Below, one piece after another: positions 51,313 to 60,595 of a DNA stretch of 64,000 nt. Every line of letters begins with the position of its first letter. Position 1 is the stretch's first letter. This DNA comes from Hyphomicrobiales bacterium (GTDB taxonomy: Bacteria > Pseudomonadota > Alphaproteobacteria > Rhizobiales > Rhizobiaceae), in assembly GCA_900467745.1 (NCBI GenBank), contig UBQW01000032.1, positions 1 through 64,000 on the forward strand. The letters run 5' to 3'. A program made the translations under genes and the position numbers. The notes under the pieces are model-generated. The model worked only from the letters and a program-made list of their open reading frames with translations, was not told the DNA's origin and made no database searches.

Positions 51313-52242
51313 TCACAGGTTGCGCTTGCTGTGAGCGATAAATGCTCGCACGGCCGGAGACGCCTCGGTCTTCCTGTAGGCGACGACAAGGTCGGATGTA
51401 ACGTTGGCATAAGGCAGCGGCACGTACCGGATGCCGGGCAGCCTGACGCATTCAAGCGATTTCGGTACGATCGCCACGCCTGCCCCAATCGCAACCATGC
51501 TGCCGATACCTGTGAAGTCCCAGGAGGTGGAATTGATGTTAGGCTCGAACCCCGCTTCCTTGCAGGCAGCAAAGGTCGTGCCGTGGAAACCGACGTCGCG
51601 CGGTTGCTGCGGCGTCAGGAAAGTTTCACTCGTTAGACCGGCGAGATTGGCGGCGCTACGCTCCAGCGTCAGCGGATGCCCATCCGGCACCATCAGTACG
51701 ATGGGCTCGCGGCGGATGATGTGGGTCGCAAGGCCATCCGGGATAGGGGCAGGGCCGCGGATGAAGGCGAAATCAAGCAGTCCTTCGACGATGCGAGCGA
51801 GCTGCTTGCGCAGTTCCATCTCCGTCAGTTCGATTTCAACGCCGGGGTGGTCGCGCTTATAGGCCCTGATCGATTGCACGACGGCGCCGGAGTATGCGGC
51901 AGATGCGACATATCCGATCGAGACGCGCCCCGTCTCGCCGCGACTGACCCTGTTGACCGCCACCATCGCGACATCTGCCTGCGCAAGGATCTTGGTCGCT
52001 TCGTCGTAAAGCACTTGGCCGGACTGGGTGAGATGGACGGAACGTCTCGTGCGATCGAGAAGCGACGTTCCCAGGATCTCCTCAAGTGCCATGATTTGCT
52101 GGCTCAGCCCCGGTTGGGCGATGCCAAGCCTTGCGGCCGCGCGCTCGAAGTTACGCTCCTCGACAAGCGCCACGAAGTATCTGAGATGGCGGAGTTCGAA
52201 AGAAGGATTGCGGATAGGTCTTCGAGCGTCCGTGTTCGTCAT
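51313..52242 (-). CDS. LysR-family transcriptional regulator
   Basis: A 309-residue regulator with its helix-turn-helix at about 18-77 (FELRHLRYFVALVEERNFERA, QPGLSQQIMALE) and an effector domain of the BenM/CatR type. It is divergent from the TonB-receptor gene at 52375, with an AT-rich gap of about 130 bases, so it may regulate that gene or itself. The effector is unknown. Confidence 0.88.
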   Translation of the reverse strand: MTNTDARRPIRNPSFELRHLRYFVALVEERNFERAAARLGIAQPGLSQQIMALEEILGTSLLDRTRRSVHLTQSGQVLYDEATKILAQADVAMVAVNRVSRGETGRVSIGYVASAAYSGAVVQSIRAYKRDHPGVEIELTEMELRKQLARIVEGLLDFAFIRGPAPIPDGLATHIIRREPIVLMVPDGHPLTLERSAANLAGLTSETFLTPQQPRDVGFHGTTFAACKEAGFEPNINSTSWDFTGIGSMVAIGAGVAIVPKSLECVRLPGIRYVPLPYANVTSDLVVAYRKTEASPAVRAFIAHSKRNL

Positions 52243-52374
52243 GTGCGATGCGCTTCAGAATAATTAAAAACTATGGCGATCAAAAAATATCATAATCAGA
52301 AATGATGAAAATACCCCCTGTTATTTATTGGATGAAATAGGATAAGGTGACTAAACAAGTCCAGTTTTCGGATC

Positions 52375-54546
52375 GTGACTGGATTGGGCGGTAAAGTGAC
52401 AAGACACCTTAGTTTCATGGAAGCGCTGGCAGCAACGGCGGTGGTAGGCGTATCGGTAGCGGCTCCGGGCCAGTTGCGCGCTGAAGATGGCGACAGCGCA
52501 ACAGCGCTTGCTCCGATAACGGTTCAAGCCAAGGGCGCGGAAGATCCGAAGGCCCCCGTCAAAGGCTTCGTCGCGAAAACCAGTTCGACCGCGACCAAGA
52601 CCGGGACGCCGATTTTGGAAACCCAGCAATCCATTTCCGTCGTCACATCCGATCAGATGCGCGCACAGGGCGCCGAAACGGTCGGGCAGGCGGTCGAATA
52701 CACACCTGGTGTTTCCGGCACGCCTTATGGTTCCGATCCACGCTTCGATTCGCCGAGGATTCGGGGCTTTGATGGCCGCCAGTCGCAATATCTGAATGGC
52801 CTGAAGATGATGCGCACCGCCGGCGCGCCTGCTGTCGATCCCTATCAGCTGGAGCGCATCGAGGTCCTGAGGGGACCGGCATCGGTCATGTACGGGCAGG
52901 GCAATCCCGGCGGCATGATCAATCTGATCAGCAAGCGGCCGGTGTTCGAGCGCTTCGGAGAGGTTGGCCTGCAGGCCGGAAGCTATGACACCTACGGCTC
53001 GTACTTCGATGTCGGCGGTCCGCTCAGCGACGGCTCTGACTTCGCCTATCGCGTCACGGGCCTGGTGCGCGCAGCCGGTGCCCAGATAGACAATATCGAT
53101 AACGATCGTTACTTCATCGCTCCGGCGCTGACATGGCAGCCCGATGACGACACAAAGCTGACGATCCTCACCAGCGTCCAGCACGACAACCCGAGCACCC
53201 CATCCAGCCTGCCGGCCCAGCTGACACTCAACGCCACGAACAATCGGCTCTCCCGCGACTTTTTTGTGGGCGATGAGAGCTTCGACCGTTCCTCGCGGAC
53301 ACTGACAAACCTCGGCTACGAGTTCGAACATCGCCTGAACGACGTCTGGACCTTCCGCCAGAATGTTCGCTATTCCAATTTCGACTGGAATTACCAGGCG
53401 CTCGGCATGGCCACGTCAGGTCTCGCAGCCGATGGCCGGACCATCAATCGCAATGCGACCTTTCAGGATGAAAACCTCAACACGTTCAACATCGACAACA
53501 ACTTCCTGGCCGAGTTCGATACTGGTGACGTCGATCACAAGCTGCTTGTTGGCCTCGACTACAGGTACTTCTCCAACGATGCCAGCACGCAATTCTGGAG
53601 CGCGACGCCGCTTGACGCGTTCAATCCCGTCTACGGTGGTCCGATCAGGCTGACGTCCAAGACGACGGACGCGCATGTCGTCTCCGACCTGCAGCAGCTT
53701 GGCATCTATATCCAGGACGAGATGGCCTACAACAATTGGCGCGCGACGCTTGGCCTTAGGCAGGATTGGGCGAGCACAAGCGGCACCTCGTTGAATGGAA
53801 GAACCAATGTCGCGCGGCCGCTCGACAAGGATGATCACAAGCTGACCGGTCGCGCCGGGCTGGGTTACGTCTTCGATAACGGCATTGCACCCTATATCAG
53901 CTATGCCACCTCCTTCGAGCCGGTTCCTGTGCCGACAACAGGCCAGTTGCTCGACCCGACGACGGGCAGGCAGGTGGAAATCGGCGTCAAGTATCAGCCC
54001 GAGGGCTGGAACGGCTTCTTCTCTGCTGCCGTCTTTGATCTTCGCCAGAACAACGTGTCCAATACGGTTGCTCTTCCCGGTGGCGGAACGACGATTGCCC
54101 AGATCGGTGAGGTGCATGCCAGAGGCGTGGAACTCGAAGGTGTGGCCAGTCTCACCGAAGGACTGGACCTGCACGCCGCCTACACGTACATGGACACGGA
54201 AATTTTGGGGCGTACGGACAATGGCAAGCGCCTTGACAACGTTCCGGCGAACGCAGCAAGCCTCTGGCTCGACTACACCTTCCAGGAGGGAAGCGATCTC
54301 GATGGCTTCGGCATTGGCGGTGGCGTGAGATATGTGGGACAGCGCTATGGCGATACGGCCAACACATTCGATCTCGGTGGTGTCGCTCTCCTCGACGCGG
54401 CGATCCGCTACAAGAAGGATGGTGTTACCGCGTCACTCAATCTCAAGAACATTGCGGACAAGAACTATGTCTCAAGCTGCTCCTCGTTCGGTTGCACCTA
54501 TGGTGATGGCCGCACGGTCATGGCCAGGTTGAGTTTTGCCTGGTAG
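52375..54546 (+). CDS. TonB-dependent siderophore receptor
   Basis: A 723-residue outer-membrane receptor. A signal peptide (LAATAVVGVSVAAP, cut near AED at about 36-38), then a plug domain with ETQQSISVVTSDQM and RIRGFDGR, and a 22-strand barrel ending in the C-terminal SFAW Phe/Trp. The plug style is that of ferrichrome and hydroxamate receptors such as FhuA. The gene is followed by fhuD- and fhuB-like genes. The start is GTG 52375 or GTG 52396; neither has a strong ribosome site. The exact siderophore is not predictable. Confidence 0.9.
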   Translation: MTGLGGKVTRHLSFMEALAATAVVGVSVAAPGQLRAEDGDSATALAPITVQAKGAEDPKAPVKGFVAKTSSTATKTGTPILETQQSISVVTSDQMRAQGAETVGQAVEYTPGVSGTPYGSDPRFDSPRIRGFDGRQSQYLNGLKMMRTAGAPAVDPYQLERIEVLRGPASVMYGQGNPGGMINLISKRPVFERFGEVGLQAGSYDTYGSYFDVGGPLSDGSDFAYRVTGLVRAAGAQIDNIDNDRYFIAPALTWQPDDDTKLTILTSVQHDNPSTPSSLPAQLTLNATNNRLSRDFFVGDESFDRSSRTLTNLGYEFEHRLNDVWTFRQNVRYSNFDWNYQALGMATSGLAADGRTINRNATFQDENLNTFNIDNNFLAEFDTGDVDHKLLVGLDYRYFSNDASTQFWSATPLDAFNPVYGGPIRLTSKTTDAHVVSDLQQLGIYIQDEMAYNNWRATLGLRQDWASTSGTSLNGRTNVARPLDKDDHKLTGRAGLGYVFDNGIAPYISYATSFEPVPVPTTGQLLDPTTGRQVEIGVKYQPEGWNGFFSAAVFDLRQNNVSNTVALPGGGTTIAQIGEVHARGVELEGVASLTEGLDLHAAYTYMDTEILGRTDNGKRLDNVPANAASLWLDYTFQEGSDLDGFGIGGGVRYVGQRYGDTANTFDLGGVALLDAAIRYKKDGVTASLNLKNIADKNYVSSCSSFGCTYGDGRTVMARLSFAW

Positions 54547-54566
54547 TTGGCAGATAAAGTGGGCGT

Positions 54567-55472
54567 ATGATTTCAGACAATTCCAACAGGTCAGCTCTGA
54601 TCGGGCGGCGGCAGGCTCTTGGCCTGCTCGCTGCCCTTGCCGTTGCATGGGATGCGAAGGCCGCGGCAAGGCCAAGCCGCATCGCGGCAATCGACTGGGC
54701 GATGCTTGAAACCCTGATGGCGCTCGGCGTGACCCCGATTGCGGCCACCGAGCTCCTGCAGTTCCGCAGCGACGCTGTCGAGCCGCAGATCCCGTCTTCC
54801 GTCGTCGATCTCGGCCTGCGCGGCTCGCCCAACTTCGAGCTGCTGCACCTGCTGAAGCCCGAACTCATCCTTATCTCGCCCTTCTATGTCCGGCATCAGC
54901 CGGCCCTTGAGGCGATCGCTCCCGTCTACTCGTTGCCTTTTTATGCCCAGGGCGAGCCGCCCTATGCCAAGGCGCTCAACGCAGTCTCGCAACTGGGCGA
55001 TCTGCTTGGCCGGACGGATGCCGCGGCCAAGGAGCTGGCCGATCAAGAGGCATTGCTGGCGGGCCTTCGCCAGCAACTCGTTCCGTTCGCGGCACGGCCG
55101 ACCTACATCATCAATATCGGCGATTCCCGTCACTTTCGCGCCTTCGGCGCCGACAGCATGTTCGGAGACATCCTGCAGCGGCTCGGTCTGCCGAACGCCT
55201 GGACGGACCGATCGCGCTTCACCTTCGCAGCACCGGTACCCATGGAAAACCTCGCCGCCAATCCCGAGGCGCGTATCGTCATCGTCTCCGATATCCCCGT
55301 CGAGGCGCGCAGCAGCCTGCGCGACAGCATGATCTGGAAGTCGCTCAAACCAGTCAAAGAAGGGCGTGTCGTCAACATCGGTAACATCAACCCCTATGGC
55401 GGCATCACCGCCGGCCTTCGCTTCGCGCGGCTCTTGAGCGAAGCGCTCGTCAAAGGCGGAGAGACGCTTTGA
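54567..55472 (+). CDS. fhuD: Iron-hydroxamate ABC substrate-binding protein, FhuD-like
   Basis: A 301-residue periplasmic binding protein of the FhuD type. The N-terminus LIGRRQALGLLAALA is a twin-arginine-like export signal, and RIAAIDWAMLETLMALGVTP, VDLGLRGSPNFELL and PNAWTDRSRF correspond to FhuD. It carries ferric hydroxamate siderophores from the TonB receptor to FhuB. It follows the receptor by 20 bases and its stop overlaps the start of the permease gene (TTGA). Confidence 0.87.
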   Translation: MISDNSNRSALIGRRQALGLLAALAVAWDAKAAARPSRIAAIDWAMLETLMALGVTPIAATELLQFRSDAVEPQIPSSVVDLGLRGSPNFELLHLLKPELILISPFYVRHQPALEAIAPVYSLPFYAQGEPPYAKALNAVSQLGDLLGRTDAAAKELADQEALLAGLRQQLVPFAARPTYIINIGDSRHFRAFGADSMFGDILQRLGLPNAWTDRSRFTFAAPVPMENLAANPEARIVIVSDIPVEARSSLRDSMIWKSLKPVKEGRVVNIGNINPYGGITAGLRFARLLSEALVKGGETL

Positions 55473-57436
55473 CATCGCGCACAGCCTGGATCTTCTTCGC
55501 CGCCGCGACAGCGCTCGCGGTCCTACTCTTCCTGCAGCAGGCGCTTGCCTTCTTGCCGCTTTCCGCCTGGCCATCGCTGCCGCTCGTGCCTGACAGTATG
55601 ATCACCGAGCAGATCATCCTCGCCTACGGCGTCTTTCCAAGAGCCGCTGTCGCCATATTGGCCGGTGGCGCCCTCGGTCTCGCCGGCGCCTTGCTGCAGC
55701 GGCTGCTGAGAAACCCGATCGCCGATCCCTCGACATTGGGCGTTTCGGCAGGCGCCCAGCTTGCCATTGTCGCGACGACGCTGTTTTTTCCCGCGATCCT
55801 CGATGGATATCGTGCGCTGGTCGCGCTCGCGGGCGCGGCCGGTGCAACGGCGCTGGTCTTCCTGCTCGGCTGGCGCCGTAACTTCGATCCAGTCACCATG
55901 GTCGTTTCAGGGCTGCTCGTCGGCATCACTTGTGGTGCCCTATCGGCTGCCATGACGCTTTCGCAGGGCGAATATCTCATGTCGCTGGTGACCTGGAACG
56001 GCGGCTCGCTCGGCCAGCAGGACTGGTCGGTCGCCTCGACGCTGGCGCTCGAACTCTTCGCGGGCCTTGTGGCCAGCATTCTGCTGCTGCGGCCGCTGGC
56101 GCTATTCGGCCTCGGCGATAGCGGCGCGAAATCGCTCGGCGTGGGGCTCGTCGGCATACGCGTGGCAGTCGCTGTGATCGCGGTCGGGCTGGCGGCCGGG
56201 GTTGCGGCGAGCGTCGGCCTGGTCAGCTTCGTCGGGCTTGCCGGGCCGGCCCTGGTGCGCGGCCTTGGTGTCAGGAAGCCGCATGCCATCATCCTCGCAT
56301 CGCCCATAGCGGGTGGCTTGTTGCTCTGGCTGTGCGATGGACTGGTGCAATTCCTCGGCTCCACCACCAGCGAGACCTTTCCGACCGGCGCGATAACGGC
56401 CCTGATCGGCGGCCCGCTGTTGCTCTGGCTGCTGCCGAAGGTCAAACCGGTCGAGCTGCATGAGGAGCGCGCGCATGTCGCCGAGGCGAGGGCGCCGCGC
56501 ACATGGCTAATCCTGCTCCTCGCTCTCCTGCCGGCGGTCGCTCTGCTGGTGCTTTTCCTGGCGCGGACTCCTGCCGGCTTCACGCTGCTTTCGGCGCAGG
56601 ACTTCATCGATCTTCTCCCCATGCGCTGGCCAAGGCTGCTCGCTTCGGCCGCTGCGGGCAGCCTGCTTGCGATAGCCGGCACCATCCTGCAACGCCTGAC
56701 GGGCAATCCGATGGCAAGCCCCGAGGTCCTGGGCGTCAGCGGCGGCGCCGGGGTCGGCTTCGCGGCGGCGATTACGATCGCGCCGGCCGCAGGTGTCGCC
56801 GAGCTCTTCGCAGGCGCCGGTATCGGTTCCATGATCGTCATGATCATTGTCGTCGCCTTTGCCAGCCGGCGTCAGCTCTCGCCTGAACGTCTGTTGCTCG
56901 CCGGCATCGCCGTCAGTTCGCTGACCTCAGCTATTCTGTCGGCGCTGCTTGCGATCGGCGATCAGCGCTCGTGGCAGATCCTGTCCTGGCTCGGCGGCTC
57001 GTCCAACACGGCGACGCCGGCATCGTCAACCGTGCTCGCGGTTCTGGCGATCGTCTGCACCGGTATCGTGCTTTTCTTCACGCGCTGGCTGACGATCCTG
57101 CCGCTCGGCAGCGCGGTGCCGGTTGCGCTCGGCGTGCCGGTGCGCTCGGCGCGTACCGCGATGATCTTCGTGGCCGGCCTCGCGACCAGCGCCGCGTCGC
57201 TGCTGGTTGGACCCTTGAGCTTCGTCGGGCTGATGGGGCCGCATATTGCGCACCGCGCGGGCTTCATAAAACCGGCGCATCAGCTTCTGGCGTCGTCGGC
57301 GATCGGGGCGTTGTTGATGATCATCGCCGATCTCGGCGCTCGCACGGCGACTTTCCCCTACGAACTGCCGCTGGGTCTGTTCGCGGCGCTCGCCGGCGCG
57401 CCCTATCTCGTCTGGCTCATCGCCCGCAGGCGATGA
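55469..57436 (+). CDS. fhuB: Ferric-hydroxamate permease, fused double-length FhuB
   Basis: A 655-residue permease with two BtuC-like halves in one chain (about 1-330 and 335-655), each with about ten helices; both halves contain the GNP-A-S-P-E/D-x-LG-V-S-G-G-A-type motif (NPIADPSTLGVSAGA and NPMASPEVLGVSGGAG). This fused form is FhuB. The start TTG 55469 overlaps the FhuD stop. No fhuC ATPase follows: the next gene is on the opposite strand. Confidence 0.92.
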   Translation: MTSRTAWIFFAAATALAVLLFLQQALAFLPLSAWPSLPLVPDSMITEQIILAYGVFPRAAVAILAGGALGLAGALLQRLLRNPIADPSTLGVSAGAQLAIVATTLFFPAILDGYRALVALAGAAGATALVFLLGWRRNFDPVTMVVSGLLVGITCGALSAAMTLSQGEYLMSLVTWNGGSLGQQDWSVASTLALELFAGLVASILLLRPLALFGLGDSGAKSLGVGLVGIRVAVAVIAVGLAAGVAASVGLVSFVGLAGPALVRGLGVRKPHAIILASPIAGGLLLWLCDGLVQFLGSTTSETFPTGAITALIGGPLLLWLLPKVKPVELHEERAHVAEARAPRTWLILLLALLPAVALLVLFLARTPAGFTLLSAQDFIDLLPMRWPRLLASAAAGSLLAIAGTILQRLTGNPMASPEVLGVSGGAGVGFAAAITIAPAAGVAELFAGAGIGSMIVMIIVVAFASRRQLSPERLLLAGIAVSSLTSAILSALLAIGDQRSWQILSWLGGSSNTATPASSTVLAVLAIVCTGIVLFFTRWLTILPLGSAVPVALGVPVRSARTAMIFVAGLATSAASLLVGPLSFVGLMGPHIAHRAGFIKPAHQLLASSAIGALLMIIADLGARTATFPYELPLGLFAALAGAPYLVWLIARRR

Positions 57437-57439
57437 GCG

Positions 57440-58501
57440 TCAAGACAATACCGGCGGCATCGCAACGCCGAGCCGCTCGGCATGACCGCGTAGCCCATTG
57501 ATAATCCCCGGAAACAGGCGGACTCCCTGAGCAAGCGCGTCACGCTTGCGCGCCAGGCCATTCTCACCGGGCAGGCGAACGCGCTCGACACCGGGGCGCG
57601 GCGGATTGTCGTGGCAGGCATCGACGAGCCATCCTGTCTGGCGCAGGAAGGCTTCGCGACCGCCGAACGCGGCCGGATCGAACACTTGCACCGTGACGGC
57701 AGCATTCGTGCCCTTCGGTGCATCGGCGCGGCCATAGCCTGAGAGCGCCTGCGTGAAGGCTTCGACATGCAGCGCCATGCCGTATCCTTTCTGGCCGTGG
57801 TCCAGCCCGCCGGTCGGGAGCAGCGTGCCGCCGCTTTCGATGACTTTGGGGTCGTGGCTGGGCTTGCCGTCTTTATCCATCAGCCATTCGTGCTCGTACC
57901 GGCGGCCTTCCCGGATCAGGCGTTGCGCCATGTTGACCGTCGTGATCGAGGCGCTGATATCGATGAGGATCGGATCTCCAGATGTGGGGATGCCGTGCGC
58001 CACCGGGTTTGGCGTGTAGACGCCCTTGCGCCCGCCGAATGGAGCGACCTGCGCGCCCGAAGGGCTCGAGCTTGCAATGCTCACCATGTAGCCCCGGTCA
58101 GTTGCCGTCGACAGGTAGGAGGCGAGACAGCCAATATGGTGGCTGTTTGCGATGGTGATCGTCGCTGTGCCGTAGGTTTCCGCTCGGTCGCAGGCGAGCT
58201 TGACGGCCTCCGACGTCAGCCATGCGCCGGGCAGGCGCCTTCCGGCCCAGGCAACCGCAGGCCCACGATCCGATATGACCTCTGGGCTGCCATCACGCGT
58301 CATCACACCGTCGGCGATGCTCTGCAGATACCAGCCGGCGAGCGCCAGGCCATGGGTCGTGTGCCCCATCAGATCCGCTTCAACGAGATAGCGGGCCACG
58401 GCCTCGGCTTTGGCGTCCTCAAGTCCGGCGGCCGCGTACAGGTCTTTGGCAAAGCTGCGCAGCGCGTCCGGCGCGTAGCGGATATCGTTGGTGTCGTTCA
58501 C
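57440..58501 (-). CDS. Ldh2-family (malate/L-lactate type) dehydrogenase
   Basis: A 353-residue NAD(P)-dependent 2-ketoacid or 2-hydroxyacid oxidoreductase of the malate/L-lactate dehydrogenase-2 family: HTTHGLALA near 48-56, ANSHHIGCLASY near 118-129 (catalytic His), and PNPVAHGIP. GTG 58501 with GGAGAG fixes the start rather than the frame's earlier codon at 58591. It is the last gene of a minus-strand catabolic run. The substrate is unknown; ureidoglycolate- or sulpholactate-type enzymes belong here too. Confidence 0.87.
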   Translation of the reverse strand: MNDTNDIRYAPDALRSFAKDLYAAAGLEDAKAEAVARYLVEADLMGHTTHGLALAGWYLQSIADGVMTRDGSPEVISDRGPAVAWAGRRLPGAWLTSEAVKLACDRAETYGTATITIANSHHIGCLASYLSTATDRGYMVSIASSSPSGAQVAPFGGRKGVYTPNPVAHGIPTSGDPILIDISASITTVNMAQRLIREGRRYEHEWLMDKDGKPSHDPKVIESGGTLLPTGGLDHGQKGYGMALHVEAFTQALSGYGRADAPKGTNAAVTVQVFDPAAFGGREAFLRQTGWLVDACHDNPPRPGVERVRLPGENGLARKRDALAQGVRLFPGIINGLRGHAERLGVAMPPVLS

Positions 58502-58535
58502 CAGTCTCTCCGTCGTTGTTGAAGCTGCGATGTGC

Positions 58536-59501
58536 TCAGCGCGCGAGAAAGCGCGGCTCGAGCGCTTTTCCATCCAGCGTATCCAGAACATTCCTTGCCG
58601 CCATCACCGAGACCGCCCGCTTGGCGTCGACAGTCACGCCCGCCACATGCGGCGAAACAAGCGTGTTGGGCAGCTGGAACAGCGGATTGTCGACGCCGGG
58701 CGGTTCTTGCTCAAAGCTATCGAGGCCAGCGCCGGCGAGATGGCCATCCTGTAGCGCGCGGACAAGGGCTGCTTCATCGACGACTTCGCCGCGGGCCGTA
58801 TTTATCAGCAGCGCGCCAGGTTTCATCAGCCCGATGCGGCGGGCATCGATGAGCTTGTTCGTCTCCGGCGTCAGCGGACAGTGCAGGCTGACGATATCCG
58901 ACGACGAAAGCAGCTTATCCAGATCAGTCTCGCGGCGAATGCCCGAGACAAAGGCGCTTTCCGGCGTATGCGGATCGAAGGCGATAACCGCCATGCCGAT
59001 GGCGCCGGCCATTTTCGCGAGCGTCTGGCCGATGAAGCCGAAGCCGACGATGCCGAGCGTCTGGCCGCGCAGCTCGCGGCCCTGATATTGGTTCTTGTCC
59101 CAGATGCCGTCGCGGATCAGCGCATCCTGTCGCGGCATATCCTTGGCTAGCGCCATGATCATCGCGAGTGCGTGTTCGGCGACCGAATGGCCATTGCTTC
59201 CTGTTGTCATCGATACCGGAATGCCGAGCTCGGTAGCGGTCGCGACGTCGATATCGTTGGTTCCGACCCCATGCTTGGCGATATGCTTCAGCCGTCCGCC
59301 GGCTTTCATCTCCTCGGGGCCGAGCTTGTCGCTCAACAGGCGGATGATCACCGCATCCGGCCTGTGGGCCTTCATGATGTCGATCACGGCCTGTCTGTCG
59401 ATATAGGGCTCCGTTGTCACGACCGTGGCGCCGGCTTCAACCAGCAAAGAAAATCCCTCCGGCGCCAACTGGCCGCCGAGCACGATAACCGTCTTGTCCA
59501 T
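58536..59501 (-). CDS. D-2-hydroxyacid dehydrogenase family (SerA-like)
   Basis: A 321-residue dehydrogenase: nucleotide fold GIVGFGFIGQTLA (about 149-161), catalytic Arg in NTARGEVVDE (about 234-243), Glu in FEQEPP and His in SPHVAG. It oxidises a 2-hydroxy acid or reduces a 2-keto acid with NAD(P). It is a single-domain form without the ACT domain of SerA, so a catabolic role is more likely than serine synthesis. The gene lies 34 bases after the start side of the Ldh2 gene in the same run. Confidence 0.87.
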   Translation of the reverse strand: MDKTVIVLGGQLAPEGFSLLVEAGATVVTTEPYIDRQAVIDIMKAHRPDAVIIRLLSDKLGPEEMKAGGRLKHIAKHGVGTNDIDVATATELGIPVSMTTGSNGHSVAEHALAMIMALAKDMPRQDALIRDGIWDKNQYQGRELRGQTLGIVGFGFIGQTLAKMAGAIGMAVIAFDPHTPESAFVSGIRRETDLDKLLSSSDIVSLHCPLTPETNKLIDARRIGLMKPGALLINTARGEVVDEAALVRALQDGHLAGAGLDSFEQEPPGVDNPLFQLPNTLVSPHVAGVTVDAKRAVSVMAARNVLDTLDGKALEPRFLAR

Positions 59502-59575
59502 TGCTCATCTCCTCCCGAGAGAATGGCAGGCCGCGGCGCGCGATGGCGCCAGGTCGTTTCAGATCTCCGTTCGGA

Positions 59576-60565
59576 TCAGGCTGCCTGACGACGCGGCGAA
59601 CGGGCCATCAGTCGGGCATAGGCGATCGCCGAGAGCATGTTGACGTGATTGGCCTGGCCGGTGCCGGCAATATCGAAGGCCGTGCCGTGATCGACGGAGA
59701 CGCGATCGATCGGCAGGCCGAGCGACACGTTGACGGCCGTCTCAAATGCCACGAGCTTGATCGGGATATGCCCCTGGTCGTGATATTGCGCGATCACCAG
59801 ATCGAAGGCGCCGTTATAGGCCCGTGCGAAGACGGTGTCGGCCGAGATCGGCCCGACCACGTCGATGCCATTGGCCCGCGCCAGTTCGACGGCGGGCGCC
59901 AGAAATTCGGTGTCTTCGGTGCCGAACAGGCCGTTTTCGCCGCAATGCGGGTTGAGGCCGGCAACGGCGATGCGGGCCTTCTTCCCAAGACGAAGGAAAT
60001 GCTTGTGACCGGCTTCGATGGTCGCCAGCACGCGCTCGGTGCGCGCCCGTTCGATCGCGCCCTTCAGCGAAATATGCGTGGAGACGTGAATGGTGTTGAG
60101 ACGCTCGGAAGCCAGCAGCATGAAAGAGCTTTTCGATCCGGTCAGATGTGCCAGAAGCCCCGTATGACCATCGAAGTGATGGCCGGCGAGGTTCATTGCC
60201 TCCTTGTTGATCGGCGCGGTTACGATGACATCGGCCTCGCCTGACATCGCAAGTTTGACGGCGCGTGTGATATAGCGAACCGAGGCGTCGCCCGCGACCG
60301 GGCTGACCTTGCCGATCTCGGGCATGGCAGCACCCAGGTCCACTTCATCGACGGCGATCTTGTTCGCACCGGCGAAGCCGACAGGGGAAAACTGCAGGCC
60401 TGTCTCGGCCGAGCGGTTGGCACGCTCAAGCGCCTCGGTGTTGCCCACGATGACGAAATCGCGGCGTTCGATCTCCGGCAACGTCGCCAGCGCCTTGACG
60501 ATCACCTCGGGGCCGACACCAGCGGGATCACCCAGCGTCACCGCGACTTTTGCATTCCTGTCCAT
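59576..60565 (-). CDS. PdxA-family 4-hydroxythreonine-4-phosphate-type dehydrogenase
   Basis: A 329-residue PdxA-family enzyme: VTLGDPAGVGPEV at the start, INKEAMNLAG (Lys), HTGLLAHLTGS with the metal His, and YHDQGHIPIK (metal His and Asp region). The context (catabolic dehydrogenases, no pyridoxine genes) fits PdxA2-like enzymes that oxidise 4-phosphorylated threonate or erythronate; a DUF1537 kinase is not visible. The start ATG 60565 has AAGGA nine bases upstream; ATG 60574 is less well placed. Confidence 0.86.
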   Translation of the reverse strand: MDRNAKVAVTLGDPAGVGPEVIVKALATLPEIERRDFVIVGNTEALERANRSAETGLQFSPVGFAGANKIAVDEVDLGAAMPEIGKVSPVAGDASVRYITRAVKLAMSGEADVIVTAPINKEAMNLAGHHFDGHTGLLAHLTGSKSSFMLLASERLNTIHVSTHISLKGAIERARTERVLATIEAGHKHFLRLGKKARIAVAGLNPHCGENGLFGTEDTEFLAPAVELARANGIDVVGPISADTVFARAYNGAFDLVIAQYHDQGHIPIKLVAFETAVNVSLGLPIDRVSVDHGTAFDIAGTGQANHVNMLSAIAYARLMARSPRRQAA

Positions 60566-60595
60566 CAGTCCCATTCCTTATTGGATCAAACGCAC

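Noticed and set aside
55624..56847. Minus-strand open frame of 407 codons
   Set aside because: It is antisense to fhuB, has a low-complexity Ser/Pro/Arg composition, and no motif.
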